Shown: positions 28,927 to 39,797 of the stretch, piece after piece | How positions within the stretch are numbered: position 1 is the stretch's first letter | Layout: each line of letters begins with the position of its first letter | Source of the DNA: Bradyrhizobium barranii subsp. apii | Lineage (GTDB): Bacteria; Pseudomonadota; Alphaproteobacteria; Rhizobiales; Xanthobacteraceae | Assembly (NCBI RefSeq): GCF_011516635.5 | Contig: NZ_CP096255.1 | Coordinates: 8,629,501 to 8,693,500 of the forward strand | Direction of reading: 5' to 3' | Length of the DNA: 64,000 nt | The notes under the pieces: model-generated | What the model saw: the letters and a program-made list of their open reading frames with translations, nothing else | Database searches by the model: none | What the model was told of the DNA's origin: nothing | Position numbers and translations under genes: made by a program

Positions 28927-31023
28927 TCACGCCGCCTTCGACGCCGCGGCCAGCGACGCGAACGTCTTGCCTTCGGCCGCGAGCTTCTTCAGCAGCGGCG
29001 CGGGCTCGAGGCTCGGGTCGTTGGTCTCCTTGGCGTAGAAGGACAGACGATCGGCGATGTGCTTGAGGCCGACGGTGTCGGCCCAGAACATCGGGCCGCC
29101 GCGGTAGATCGGCCAGCCGTAGCCGTAGAGCCAAACCACGTCGATGTCGGAAGGACGCGCCGCGATGCCCTCTTCGAGGATCTTCGCGCCCTCGTTGATC
29201 ATCGGGTACATCATGCGCTCGAGGATCTCCTCGTCGCTGACGACGCGCTTCTTGCGGCCGAGACGGAGCAGCGTCTCGTCGATCAGCTTTTCGACCTCCG
29301 GATCGGGCAGCGCCGAGCGACTTCCTGCTTCATACTTGTAGTAGCCCTTGCCGGTCTTCTGGCCGAAGCGGCCGGCTTCGCAGAGCGCGTCCGCGATCTC
29401 CGACTTGATGCCGCGGTCCTTGCGCGAGCGCCAGCCGATGTCGAGGCCGGCGAGGTCGCCCATCGCGAACGGCCCCATGGGCATGCCGAATTTGGTAACC
29501 ACGGCGTCGACCTGCTGCGGCAAGGCACCTTCGAACAGCAGCTTCTCGGACTGCTTGCCACGTTGCGCCAGCATGCGGTTGCCGACGAAGCCGTCGCAGA
29601 CGCCGACGACGGCCGGAACCTTCGCGATCTTGCGCGCGATGGTCACAGCGGTGACCAGCGCATCCGGCGCGGTCTTGTCGGCGCGCACGATCTCGCACAG
29701 CTTCATGACGTTGGCGGGCGAGAAGAAGTGCATGCCGAGCACGTCCTGCGGCCGCTTGGTCGACTTCGCGATCTCGTCGATGTTGAGGTAGGAGGTGTTG
29801 GAGGCGAGCACGGCGCCGGGCTTGACGTATTGGTCGAGCTTGCCGAACACTTCCTTCTTTACGGCCATGGTCTCGAACACGGCCTCGATCACCAGGTCAG
29901 CATCACCGACGTTCTCGATGCCGACGACGCCGTTGATCAGCGCCATGCGCTTGGCGGGCGCGTCGGCCGGGATGCCGCCGCGCGCGGCGGTCGCTTCCCA
30001 GTTCTTCTGCATGATGCCCATGCCGCGCTTGAGCTGCTCCTCGCCGGTCTCGATCAGGGTGACGGGCACGCCGGCATTGGCAAAGGACATCGCAATGCCG
30101 CCGCCCATGGTGCCGGCACCGAGGATGGCGACGCGGTTCACCGGCCGCGACTTGGTGCCTTCAGGGACGCCGGCGATCTTGCTGGCCTCGCGCTCGGCGA
30201 AGAAGGCATAACGCTGCGCCTTGGACTGGTCGCTGGAGACGAGCTTGAGGAAGCCCTCGCGCTCCTTCTTCAGCCCCTCGTCGAACGGCAGGTCGATGGC
30301 GTAGCCGACGGCGTCGGCGGCGGCGAACGGCGCTTCCAGGCCGCGCGCCTTCTTGGTCATGGCGGCGACCGCATTGGTGAAGATCGAGCGGTCGGCCTTG
30401 GCCGCCGCGAGCTTGGAATCGTCGTCGCGCAGGCGCCGCAGCGGGCGCTTCTCGGCGAGCAGCTTGCGCACGAAGGATTCGCCGCCGGAGGCCGGACCTT
30501 CGACGATCTCCTCGATCAGGCCATTCTTGAGCGCTTCGGCAGCACCGATCGGATCACCGCCGACGATCATCTTGACTGCGAGTTCCGGCCCGACCGCGCG
30601 CGGCAGGCGCTGGGTGCCGCCGGCGCCCGGCAGCAGGCCGAGCTTCACCTCGGGCAGGCCGAGCTTGGCTTCCTTCACGGCCACGCGGAAATGACAGGCC
30701 AGCGCGACCTCGAGGCCGCCGCCGAGCGCGGTGCCATGGATCGCGGCAACGACCGGCTTGGGCGAGTTCTCGATCTCGGCGAGGACGTCGTTGAGGGCGG
30801 GCGGCTTCGGCGGCTTGCCGAACTCGGTGATGTCGGCACCGGCGATAAAGGTGCGGCCGGCGCAGGTCAGGACGATGCCCTTGATCGCGGGATCGGCGAT
30901 CGCGGCCTTGATGCATTCGAGAATACCGCCGCGCACTGCGGCACTCAGCGCATTGACCGGAGGACTGTTGACCGTGACGATCCCGACTTCGTCATGACGC
31001 TCAAGCTTGACCACTTCGCTCAC
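28927..31023 (-). CDS. pimF: Bifunctional enoyl-CoA hydratase / 3-hydroxyacyl-CoA dehydrogenase (PimF-like)
   Basis: 698 residues combining two beta-oxidation steps. The N-terminal crotonase domain has FIAGADITEFGKPP near 62 and AAIHGTALGGGLEVALACHFR near 97. The 3-hydroxyacyl-CoA dehydrogenase domain starts at VAILGAGTMGGGIAMSFANAG near 300 and includes ASNTSYLNIDEIA and VLGMHFFSPANVMKLCEIV near 405-430, the latter with the catalytic histidine. A C-terminal helical repeat ends WLYGYGWPIYRGGPMFWAD. It starts with GTG at 31023 after a strong AAGGAGG and is the first gene of the operon, divergent from the IclR regulator. Confidence 0.92.
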   Translation of the reverse strand: MSEVVKLERHDEVGIVTVNSPPVNALSAAVRGGILECIKAAIADPAIKGIVLTCAGRTFIAGADITEFGKPPKPPALNDVLAEIENSPKPVVAAIHGTALGGGLEVALACHFRVAVKEAKLGLPEVKLGLLPGAGGTQRLPRAVGPELAVKMIVGGDPIGAAEALKNGLIEEIVEGPASGGESFVRKLLAEKRPLRRLRDDDSKLAAAKADRSIFTNAVAAMTKKARGLEAPFAAADAVGYAIDLPFDEGLKKEREGFLKLVSSDQSKAQRYAFFAEREASKIAGVPEGTKSRPVNRVAILGAGTMGGGIAMSFANAGVPVTLIETGEEQLKRGMGIMQKNWEATAARGGIPADAPAKRMALINGVVGIENVGDADLVIEAVFETMAVKKEVFGKLDQYVKPGAVLASNTSYLNIDEIAKSTKRPQDVLGMHFFSPANVMKLCEIVRADKTAPDALVTAVTIARKIAKVPAVVGVCDGFVGNRMLAQRGKQSEKLLFEGALPQQVDAVVTKFGMPMGPFAMGDLAGLDIGWRSRKDRGIKSEIADALCEAGRFGQKTGKGYYKYEAGSRSALPDPEVEKLIDETLLRLGRKKRVVSDEEILERMMYPMINEGAKILEEGIAARPSDIDVVWLYGYGWPIYRGGPMFWADTVGLKHIADRLSFYAKETNDPSLEPAPLLKKLAAEGKTFASLAAASKAA

Positions 31024-31067
31024 GGCTTCCCTCCTTGGTGGGGATTTACTTTTGTTCGATTTCGCGG

Positions 31068-31086
31068 TGCGGAATTTAATTCCGCA
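31068..31086. promoter_or_regulatory. Perfect 9+1+9 palindrome (TGCGGAATT-T-AATTCCGCA), candidate IclR operator
   Basis: It lies in the 130-bp divergent promoter region between pimF (minus, start 31023) and the IclR gene (plus, start 31154). The arms are perfectly complementary. Symmetric TGCGGAA/TTCCGCA-type sites are common targets of IclR-family proteins, so this is probably the binding site of the adjacent regulator, controlling pim and/or itself. Confidence 0.6.
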
Positions 31087-31153
31087 TCTTGACGGCAGGG
31101 TTATTTTGAAGCACGGACGTTGTCAACGACTCCGCGCAAGAAGCAGATCAGGG

Positions 31154-32020
31154 ATGAAGCGTACAGGCAAGAAGACTGCGACCGATCGGAATTTCGTCGT
31201 CGCGCTTTCCCGCGGACTAGATGTTTTGCGCGCATTCCAACCCAGCGACGGACTTCTCGGCAACCAGGAGATCGCCGCGCGGACGAACCTGCCCAAGCCG
31301 ACCGTTTCGCGCCTGACCTACACGTTGACGAAGCTCGGTTATCTGACACCGGTTCCCCGTTTCGAGAAGTACCAGCTCGCGCCCGCCGCGATGGCGCTCG
31401 GTTATGCGGCGTTATCCAATCTCGGCGTTCGGCATTTGTCCGAGCCATTTCGCGAGGAATTGATGCGCGCGACCGGCGGCGCCGTCGCGATCGGCGGCCG
31501 CGACCGTCACAGCATGATCTATTTCGGGCAAAGTCGCGGCAGCGAGACGGTCGGCGTTCAACTGGACGTCGGCTCCCGCGTGCCGATTGCAACCAGCGCG
31601 ATGGGCCGCGCCTATTTCTGGGCGCTCGACGAAGAAGGCCGCGCCGAGGTGTCCCGCATCCTGCGCGAACATTACGGCAGCCGCTGGCCGAAGATGCGCG
31701 ACGGACTGGAACGTTCCGGCGAGACCGTCGCGAAATACGGTTTCGCGATGTCCGTCGGCGACTGGCACGACGACATCGGCGCCGCCGGCGTCGCGCTCAA
31801 GCTCAACGACGGAACCGGACCTTACGCATTCAATTGCGGCGCACCCGCATTCCGCTTCACGGAAGAGCGTTTGATCAACGACATTGGACCGCGTCTGCTG
31901 GCGATGGTAAGGAACATTGAAGCGGCACTCGGGGGACTGATGCCGCAATCCAAAAAAGAAGTCAGCAAAAAGCTGAAATCAGGAGGAAAAGTTGCGCGTG
32001 TGGCCGAGGGGTTCAGATAG
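31154..32020 (+). CDS. IclR-family transcriptional regulator
   Basis: 288 residues. The N-terminal winged helix (about 20-80) has FVVALSRGLDVLRAFQPSDG followed by IAARTNLPKPTVSRLTYTLTKLGYL, the IclR recognition helix. The effector domain (about 95-265) contains GSRVPIATSAMGRAYFWAL and VGDWHDDIGAAGVAL. A lysine-rich tail ends the protein. ATG at 31154 follows AGGG. It sits between the pim operon and the Liv-type transporter operon, so it is well placed to control both breakdown and uptake. Which effector it senses is unknown; a CoA ester or dicarboxylate is a fair guess. Confidence 0.9.
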   Translation: MKRTGKKTATDRNFVVALSRGLDVLRAFQPSDGLLGNQEIAARTNLPKPTVSRLTYTLTKLGYLTPVPRFEKYQLAPAAMALGYAALSNLGVRHLSEPFREELMRATGGAVAIGGRDRHSMIYFGQSRGSETVGVQLDVGSRVPIATSAMGRAYFWALDEEGRAEVSRILREHYGSRWPKMRDGLERSGETVAKYGFAMSVGDWHDDIGAAGVALKLNDGTGPYAFNCGAPAFRFTEERLINDIGPRLLAMVRNIEAALGGLMPQSKKEVSKKLKSGGKVARVAEGFR

Positions 32021-32086
32021 CCTTTGTCATCACCGGGAGCGGTTCGCATCGCCCCTTCGCCCACTGACGTGTGTGGGCGAGACGAG

Positions 32087-33594
<1,508 letters not shown>

Positions 33595-33606
33595 GGAGCC
33601 GGCACG

Positions 33607-34482
33607 ATGGAGCTGTTCACCAACCAAGTGCTGGCCGGCATCGCCACGGGCGCGATCTACGCCTGCATGGCGCTCGCCGTGGTCATGATCTACCAGGCGA
33701 TCGACCATCTCAACTTCGCGCAGGGCGAGATGGCGATGTTCTCGACCTTCATCTCCTGGCAGCTGATGCAGTGGGGCGCCTACTGGGCCGCCTTCATCCT
33801 CACGCTGGCGCTCTCCTTCGTCGCCGGCATCGCGATCGAGCGCATTCTGTTCAAGCCGCTGGCGAAAGCGCCGGTGCTGACCAACGTCGCCGGCTTCATC
33901 GCGCTGTTTGCGATCATCAACTCCTCGGCCGGCCTGATCTGGGACTTCACCATCAAGCAGTACCCGACCCCGTTCGGCTCCGCGCCGTTCCTGGGCAGCC
34001 AGCTGATCTCGACCCACCAGGCCGGCATGATCGGCGTCACGGTGCTGCTGCTGCTCGGCCTCTACTTCTTCTTCCAGTACACGCGCATCGGCCTGGCCAT
34101 GCGCGCGGCCGCCTCGGTGCCTGAATCGGCCCGCCTCGTCGGCATCAACACGTCCTGGATGATCGCGCTCGGCTGGGGCATGGCGACCGCGATCGGCGCG
34201 ATCGCCGGCATGCTGATCGCCCCTGTCGTGTTCCTCGAGCCCAACATGATGGGCGGCGTGCTGATCTACGGCTTTGCCGCCGCGGTGCTCGGCGGTCTCA
34301 CCAGCCCGTTCGGCGCCGTGGTCGGCGGCTTCCTGGTCGGCATCTTCGAGAATCTCGCCGGCACCTACATCCCCGGCGTCGGCAATGAGCTGAAGCTCCC
34401 GATCGCGCTCGCGCTGATCATCTCCGTCCTGGTTGTCAAACCCGCTGGCCTGTTCGGCCGGCACATCGTCAAGCGAGTTTGA
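33607..34482 (+). CDS. livH: HAAT-family ABC transporter permease (LivH-like)
   Basis: 291-residue inner-membrane permease with about eight hydrophobic segments. Family landmarks are LAGIATGAIYACMALAVVMIYQAIDHLNFAQGEMAMFSTF (NFAQGE motif) near residues 10-45 and the cytoplasmic coupling loop TRIGLAMRAAASVPESARLVGINTSWM near 160-185. It ends VVKPAGLFGRHIVKRV, a typical LivH tail. It follows livF by 12 bp and precedes livM almost without a gap. Confidence 0.94.
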   Translation: MELFTNQVLAGIATGAIYACMALAVVMIYQAIDHLNFAQGEMAMFSTFISWQLMQWGAYWAAFILTLALSFVAGIAIERILFKPLAKAPVLTNVAGFIALFAIINSSAGLIWDFTIKQYPTPFGSAPFLGSQLISTHQAGMIGVTVLLLLGLYFFFQYTRIGLAMRAAASVPESARLVGINTSWMIALGWGMATAIGAIAGMLIAPVVFLEPNMMGGVLIYGFAAAVLGGLTSPFGAVVGGFLVGIFENLAGTYIPGVGNELKLPIALALIISVLVVKPAGLFGRHIVKRV

Positions 34483-34484
34483 TC

Positions 34485-35504
34485 ATGAGCGCTGCAGAAG
34501 AAGTCGTTGCAGAAGGCCACGAGGCGGTCGAGGCCGTTCCGAAGCGGGCCATGACGCTGGGCACCGGCACCTCGCTGGTGGTGCTCGCGGCACTGCTGAT
34601 CGCACCCGTTTTCGTCAAGAACTTCATCATCTTCCAGATGACGATGCTCCTGATCTACGGGCTCGCGGTGCTGGCGCTGAACATCCTGACCGGCGGAAGC
34701 GGCCAGTTCTCGCTCGGCCAGAGCGCGTTCTACGCGGTCGGCGCCTATACGACAGCGGTGCTGATGGAGCACTTCAACGTCAATTACGCGCTGACGCTGC
34801 CGATCGCCGGCGTCGTCTGTTTCGGCTTCGGCTTCCTGTTCGGGCAGCCGGCGCTGCGGCTCTCCGGCGTCTACCTCGCGCTCGCGACCTTCGCGCTCGC
34901 CACCGCCATGCCGCAGCTCCTCAAGCTGAACTTCCTAGAGCACTGGACCGGCGGCGTGCAGGGCCTCGTCGTCACCAAGCCGGATGCGCCGTTCGGCCTG
35001 CCGATGTCGCAGGACATGTGGCTGTACTACTTCACGCTCGTGGTCGTGATTGCGATCTACATCTTCTCGGTGAACCTGCTGCGTTCCCGCTCGGGCCGCG
35101 CCTTCATGGCGATCCGCGACAACGAGATCGCGGCCTCCGCGATGGGCGTCGACGTCGCGCTGTACAAGACGCTGGCCTTCGGCGTCTCCGCCGCCATCAC
35201 CGGCATCGCCGGCTCGCTCGGCGCCATCGCGGTGCAGTTCGTCGCGCCCGACAGCTACACCATCACCCTCGCGATCTCGCTGTTCCTCGGCATGGTCGTC
35301 GGCGGCGTCGGCTGGCTGCCCGGCTCGATCGTCGGCGCCGCCTTCATCATCTTCGTGCCGAACATCGCGGAGGGCATCTCCAAGGGCCTCTCCGGCGCGG
35401 TGTTCGGCGTGCTCCTGTTCCTCGTCATCTACCTCGTGCCGCATGGCGCAAGGCAAGTCGCGATCCTGGGCCAGCAACTCGCCGGCCGGCTCAGGAAGAA
35501 CTGA
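34485..35504 (+). CDS. livM: HAAT-family ABC transporter permease (LivM-like)
   Basis: About 339 residues. ATG at 34485 is preferred; an in-frame TTG two codons earlier overlaps the livH stop and cannot be excluded. A hydrophilic N-terminal extension of about 25 residues precedes the first helix. LivM signature NILTGGSGQFSLGQSAFYAVGAYTTAVL near residue 65 and coupling loop SRSGRAFMAIRDNEIAASAMGVDVALYK near 200-225. It completes the transporter core; the first of three binding-protein genes follows 40 bp later. Confidence 0.93.
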   Translation: MSAAEEVVAEGHEAVEAVPKRAMTLGTGTSLVVLAALLIAPVFVKNFIIFQMTMLLIYGLAVLALNILTGGSGQFSLGQSAFYAVGAYTTAVLMEHFNVNYALTLPIAGVVCFGFGFLFGQPALRLSGVYLALATFALATAMPQLLKLNFLEHWTGGVQGLVVTKPDAPFGLPMSQDMWLYYFTLVVVIAIYIFSVNLLRSRSGRAFMAIRDNEIAASAMGVDVALYKTLAFGVSAAITGIAGSLGAIAVQFVAPDSYTITLAISLFLGMVVGGVGWLPGSIVGAAFIIFVPNIAEGISKGLSGAVFGVLLFLVIYLVPHGARQVAILGQQLAGRLRKN

Positions 35505-35544
35505 AACATCCATCCAGACTGTTGTTTTAACCAAGGAGACCCAA

Positions 35545-36774
35545 TTGCTTTTCGGAAGAATACTGCGAACCACCGCACTCGTAACGGCGGTCGCGACCCT
35601 CACCTCCGGCGCAGCACTTGCCCAGAAGAAATACGACACCGGCGCGTCCGACACCGAGATCAAGATCGGCAACATCATGCCGTACAGCGGTCCGGCGTCG
35701 GCCTATGGCATCATCGGCAAGACCGAAGAAGCCTATTTCAAGATGATCAACGACAAGGGCGGCATCAACGGCCGCAAGATCAACTTCGTCACCTATGACG
35801 ACGCCTATTCGCCGCCGAAGGCCGTCGAGCAGGTCCGCAAGCTGGTCGAGAGCGACGAAGTGCTGGCCGTGTACAATCCGCTCGGCACGCCCTCGAACAC
35901 CGCGATCCAGAAGTACCTGAAAGCCAAGAAGATCCCGCAGCTGTTCGTCGCCACCGGCGCCACCAAGTGGAACGACGCGAAGAACTTCCCCTGGACCATC
36001 GGCTGGCAGCCCTCCTACCAGAGCGAAGCGCAGATCTACGCGAAATGGCTGATGAAGGAAAAGCCGAACGCCAAGGTCGCGATCCTCTACCAGAACGACG
36101 ATTTCGGCAAAGACTACCTCAAGGGCACCAAGGACGGTCTCGGCGCCAAGGGCGCGTCCATGATCATCATGGAAGAGAGCTACGAGATCTCCGAGCCGTC
36201 GATCGACGGCCACATCGTCAAGATCAAGGCCGCCAATCCCGACGTGCTGCTGATCTACGCGACGCCGAAGTTCGCGGCCCAGACCATCAAGAAGACCGCC
36301 GAGCTCAGCTGGAAGCCGCTCCAGATCCTCACCAACGTGTCAATCTCGGTCGGCAGCGTGATGAAGCCGGCCGGCTTCGAGGCCTCGCAGGACGTGCTGT
36401 CGGCGGCCTATGCCAAGGATTCCACCGACCCGCAGTGGAACAACGATCCCGGCATGAAGAAGTGGAACGAGTTCGTCGACAAGTACATGCCTGGCGCCGA
36501 CAAGACCGACACCGGCATGGTCTATGGCTATGGCGCGGCGTCGACCCTGGTCAAGACGCTGGAGATGTGCGGTGACGACCTCACCCGCGCCAACCTGATG
36601 AAGCAGGCCGCTTCCTTGAAGGATTTTGCACCGGACACGCTGCTGCCCGGCGTCAAGATCAACACCAGCGCCACCGACTTCGCCCCGATTTCGCAGCTCC
36701 AGATGCAGCGCTTCAAGGGCGAGAAGTGGGAACTGTTCGGCGAGATCATCAGCGGCGACGTCGCCTCCGAGTGA
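35545..36774 (+). CDS. HAAT-type periplasmic binding protein, tandem paralogue 1
   Basis: 409 residues, type I periplasmic binding fold. It begins with TTG at 35545, with AAGGAG six bases upstream; the predicted product then has a standard Sec signal ending AALAQ, and its length equals that of paralogue 3. The mature start KKYDTGASDTEIKIGNIMP and PYSGPASAYGIIGKTEEAYF are shared almost word for word with the two following genes. Others are VEQVRKLVESDEVL, ATGATKWNDAKNFPW and YQNDDFGKDYLKG. It is followed by a strong terminator, so it is the last gene of the livGFHM transcript. Confidence 0.93.
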   Translation: MLFGRILRTTALVTAVATLTSGAALAQKKYDTGASDTEIKIGNIMPYSGPASAYGIIGKTEEAYFKMINDKGGINGRKINFVTYDDAYSPPKAVEQVRKLVESDEVLAVYNPLGTPSNTAIQKYLKAKKIPQLFVATGATKWNDAKNFPWTIGWQPSYQSEAQIYAKWLMKEKPNAKVAILYQNDDFGKDYLKGTKDGLGAKGASMIIMEESYEISEPSIDGHIVKIKAANPDVLLIYATPKFAAQTIKKTAELSWKPLQILTNVSISVGSVMKPAGFEASQDVLSAAYAKDSTDPQWNNDPGMKKWNEFVDKYMPGADKTDTGMVYGYGAASTLVKTLEMCGDDLTRANLMKQAASLKDFAPDTLLPGVKINTSATDFAPISQLQMQRFKGEKWELFGEIISGDVASE

Positions 36775-36827
36775 CGCTGACGCAATAGTCCAAATCTGGT
36801 CAGTTCAAGTCTAGTCAAATCTGACAA

Positions 36828-36860
36828 AGCCCCCGCGGGCGACCGCGGGGGCTTTTTGTT
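36828..36860 (+). terminator. Intrinsic terminator after binding protein 1
   Basis: AGCCCCCGCGG and CCGCGGGGGCT form a perfect 11-bp stem with a 4-nt loop, followed by TTTTTGTT. Confidence 0.92.
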
Positions 36861-36916
36861 GACGTCAGGCGTCAATCTTGTTCAATGCGGCGCCGATCCA
36901 TTCCGGGTGGAGAAAG

Positions 36917-38143
36917 ATGACTGTCGTTCGATTTCAGGTTGCGGCCGTTTCGGCCGCGCTCGCGTTGTGCACTGCAATGAGCAGCCCGGCACTGGCGCAA
37001 AAGAAATACGACAGCGGCGCTTCCGATACCGAGATCAAGATCGGCAACATCATGCCCTATAGCGGGCCGGCCTCCGCCTATGCCGCGATCGGCAAAGCCG
37101 AGGAAGCTTATTTCAACAAGATCAATGCTGAGGGCGGCATCAACGGCCGCAAGATCAAGTTCATCTCCTACGACGACGGCTATTCGCCGCCGAAGACGGT
37201 GGAGCAGGCGCGCAAGCTGGTCGAGAGCGACGGTGTGCTGCTGATCTTCGGCTCGCTCGGCACCTCCACCAACGGCGCCATCCGCAAATACATGAACGAG
37301 AAGAAGGTGCCGCAGCTGTTCGTGGCGAGCGGCGCCTCCAAGTGGAACGATCCCAAGCAATATCCGTGGACCATGGGCTGGCAGCCGAGCTACGCCAGCG
37401 AGGCGCGGATCTACGCCAAATACATCATGAAGGAGAAGCCGGACGCGAAGATCGGCGTGCTCTACCAGAACGACGATTTCGGCAAGGACTATCTGAAAGG
37501 GCTGAAGGACGGCTTAGGGGCCAAGGCGTCGATGATCGTGCTCGAAGACGGCTACGACACGTCGGAGCCTGCGATCGACGAGCACGTCGTGAAGCTGAAG
37601 GCCTCGGGCGCCGACGTCTTCCTCAGCATCACCACGCCGAAATTCGCGGCGCAGGCGATCAAGAAGGCGGCCGAGATCAACTGGCACCCGGTCCACATCA
37701 TCTCCAACGTCTCGGCCTCGGTCGGCGGCGTGCTCGAGCCCGCGGGCCTGGAGATCTCGCAAGGCATCCTGTCAGCGAGCTACACCAAGGACGGCTCCGA
37801 CCCGCAATGGAATGCCGATGACGGCATGAAGAAGTTCTATAGCTTCCTCGCGCAGTACGACCCCAAGGCCAACAAGCTCGATGCCGGCGTGGTGTTCGGC
37901 TATGCCGCGGCCCAGACCATGGTGAAGGTGCTGCAGATGTGCGGCGACGAGCTCACCCATGAGAACGTCATGAAGCAGGCCGCTTCCTTGAAGGATTTCG
38001 AGCCCGACACGCTGCTGCCCGGCATCAAGATCAACACCTCCGCCGATAATTTCGCCCCCATCGAGCAGCTCCAGATGATGCGGTTCAAGGGCAGGAAATG
38101 GGAGCTGTTCGGCGACATCATCTCGAGCGAGCTCGGCCACTGA
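36917..38143 (+). CDS. HAAT-type periplasmic binding protein, tandem paralogue 2
   Basis: 408 residues. ATG at 36917 preceded by GGTGGAG; Sec signal ending SSPALAQ. Mature start KKYDSGASDTEIKIGNIMP and PYSGPASAYAAIGKAEEAYF. It differs from paralogues 1 and 3 in likely ligand-contacting stretches, for example LIFGSLGTSTNGAIRKYM and VASGASKWNDPKQYPW where the others have NPLGTPSNTAIQ or NSLGTPPNSAIH and ATGATKWND. It has its own upstream gap and its own terminator, so expression can be set separately from the transporter core. Confidence 0.93.
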   Translation: MTVVRFQVAAVSAALALCTAMSSPALAQKKYDSGASDTEIKIGNIMPYSGPASAYAAIGKAEEAYFNKINAEGGINGRKIKFISYDDGYSPPKTVEQARKLVESDGVLLIFGSLGTSTNGAIRKYMNEKKVPQLFVASGASKWNDPKQYPWTMGWQPSYASEARIYAKYIMKEKPDAKIGVLYQNDDFGKDYLKGLKDGLGAKASMIVLEDGYDTSEPAIDEHVVKLKASGADVFLSITTPKFAAQAIKKAAEINWHPVHIISNVSASVGGVLEPAGLEISQGILSASYTKDGSDPQWNADDGMKKFYSFLAQYDPKANKLDAGVVFGYAAAQTMVKVLQMCGDELTHENVMKQAASLKDFEPDTLLPGIKINTSADNFAPIEQLQMMRFKGRKWELFGDIISSELGH

Positions 38144-38249
38144 AGCCAGCGCAACTCAAAATCGCCTCCGACTGGTCAATCAACTCAAGACAGCGGCGCC
38201 GTCTCGCAGTCGCACACCAGCGCGCGCCGGTCCTTGACTACTAAAGGAG

Positions 38250-38284
38250 CAGCCCCTGCGACACAGCCGCGGGGGCTTTCTGTT
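38250..38284 (+). terminator. Intrinsic terminator after binding protein 2
   Basis: AGCCCCTGCG pairs with CGCGGGGGCT (one mismatch inside the stem), followed by TTTCTGTT. It lies about 105 bp past the stop codon. Confidence 0.8.
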
Positions 38285-38384
38285 GAAGGCTCCCGGTAAA
38301 TCGTATTGAATTGCCTCCGCGCCGCCAAAAATCATCAAGCCAAGAAAAGGGACGCACACACACCAAGAAAATAGGGAGATAGGA

Positions 38385-39614
38385 ATGCCCGCTGTCACCG
38401 GCAAACTTGCGGCCGCGTCACTGGCGCTTGCGCTCATTGCGGCCTCGGCCTCCACTGCATCGGCCCAGAAGAAATACGATACCGGCGCGACCGACACCGA
38501 AATCAAGATCGGCAACATCATGCCCTACAGCGGACCGGCCTCCGCCTACGGCATCATCGGGCGGACCGAAGCCGCCTATTTCAAGAAGATCAACGACGAG
38601 GGCGGCATCAACGGCCGCAAGATCAATTACATCTCCTATGACGACGCCTACTCGCCGCCGAAGACGGTGGAGCAGGCCCGCAAGTTGGTCGAGAGCGACG
38701 AGGTGCTGTTCATCTTCAACTCGCTCGGCACGCCGCCGAACTCGGCGATCCACAAATACATGAACTCGAAGAAGGTACCGCAGCTGTTCGTCGCGACCGG
38801 CGCCACCAAGTGGAACGATCCGCAGAACTTCCCCTGGACGATGGGCTGGCAGCCCAATTACCAGAGCGAGACGCAGATCTATGCGAAGTGGCTCCTGAAG
38901 AACAAGCCGGACGCCAAGATCGCGGTGCTTTACCAGAACGACGATTACGGCAAGGACTATCTCAAGGGCCTCAAGGACGGCCTCGGCTCGAAAGCCGCCT
39001 CGATGATCGTCATCGAAGAGAGCTACGAGACCTCCGAGCCGACCATCGACAACCACATCGTCAAGCTGAAGTCGACCGGCGCCGACGTCTTCATGAACAT
39101 CACGACGCCGAAATTCGCCGCGCAAGCGATCAAGAAGAATGCCGAGATCGGCTGGAAGCCGCTGCACTTCCTCAACAATGTCTCTGCTTCCGTCGGCAGC
39201 GTGATGAAGCCGGCCGGCTTCGAGAATGGCCAGGACATCATCTCGGCCGACTATCTCAAGGACGTGTCGGATCCCGCGTGGAACAACGATCCCGGCATGA
39301 AGGAGTTTCTGGCGTTCATGACCAAATACTTCCCCGAGGGCGACAAGCTCGATAAGGGCACGATCGTCGGCTATGCCGTGGCGCAGACACTGGTCCAGGT
39401 CTTGAAGCAGTGCGGTGACAATCTCACGCGCGAGAACATCATGAAGCAGGCGGCGAACGTGAAGGACTTCCGCACCGAGGCGCTGCTGCCGGGCGTGAAG
39501 GTCAACACCTCGCCGACCGATTTCGCGCCGATCAGCCAGCTTCAACTCGAGAAGTTCAAGGGCGAGAAGTGGGAGCTGTTCGGAGACGTGATCAGCGCCG
39601 ACGTCGGCGGCTAA
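38385..39614 (+). CDS. HAAT-type periplasmic binding protein, tandem paralogue 3
   Basis: 409 residues. ATG at 38385 preceded by AGGGAGATAGG; Sec signal MPAVTGKLAAASLALALIAA, cleaved near SASAQ. Mature start KKYDTGATDTEIKIGNIMP; PYSGPASAYGIIGRTEAAYF. It aligns end to end with paralogue 1. Each of the three carries a terminal signature LLPGVKINTS (or LLPGIKINTS/LLPGVKVNTS) and WELFGEIIS/WELFGDIIS/WELFGDVIS. Own promoter region (38285-38384) and terminator. Confidence 0.93.
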   Translation: MPAVTGKLAAASLALALIAASASTASAQKKYDTGATDTEIKIGNIMPYSGPASAYGIIGRTEAAYFKKINDEGGINGRKINYISYDDAYSPPKTVEQARKLVESDEVLFIFNSLGTPPNSAIHKYMNSKKVPQLFVATGATKWNDPQNFPWTMGWQPNYQSETQIYAKWLLKNKPDAKIAVLYQNDDYGKDYLKGLKDGLGSKAASMIVIEESYETSEPTIDNHIVKLKSTGADVFMNITTPKFAAQAIKKNAEIGWKPLHFLNNVSASVGSVMKPAGFENGQDIISADYLKDVSDPAWNNDPGMKEFLAFMTKYFPEGDKLDKGTIVGYAVAQTLVQVLKQCGDNLTRENIMKQAANVKDFRTEALLPGVKVNTSPTDFAPISQLQLEKFKGEKWELFGDVISADVGG

Positions 39615-39629
39615 CCCCAAACGACAGAG

Positions 39630-39665
39630 AGCCCCCTGCGCGGCCATCGCAGGGGGCTTTTGCTT
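39630..39665 (+). terminator. Intrinsic terminator after binding protein 3
   Basis: AGCCCCCTGCG pairs with CGCAGGGGGCT (11 bp, perfect), followed by TTTTGCTT. Confidence 0.92.
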
Positions 39666-39797
39666 GCGCGCGGATTATGATCACGCGATTGCACAATCGA
39701 ATGATGGTAAAGCCTGCTTACGCTTTGGCGCCTGATGCGGTAGGCAGGGAGCTGGCGATTTTGTCGCCATCATTTCAGTTCGCTGAAGGCCTTCGCC

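Noticed and set aside
28777..31092. 771-codon plus-strand frame
   Set aside because: Antisense shadow of pimF; the minus-strand product carries both expected enzyme domains.
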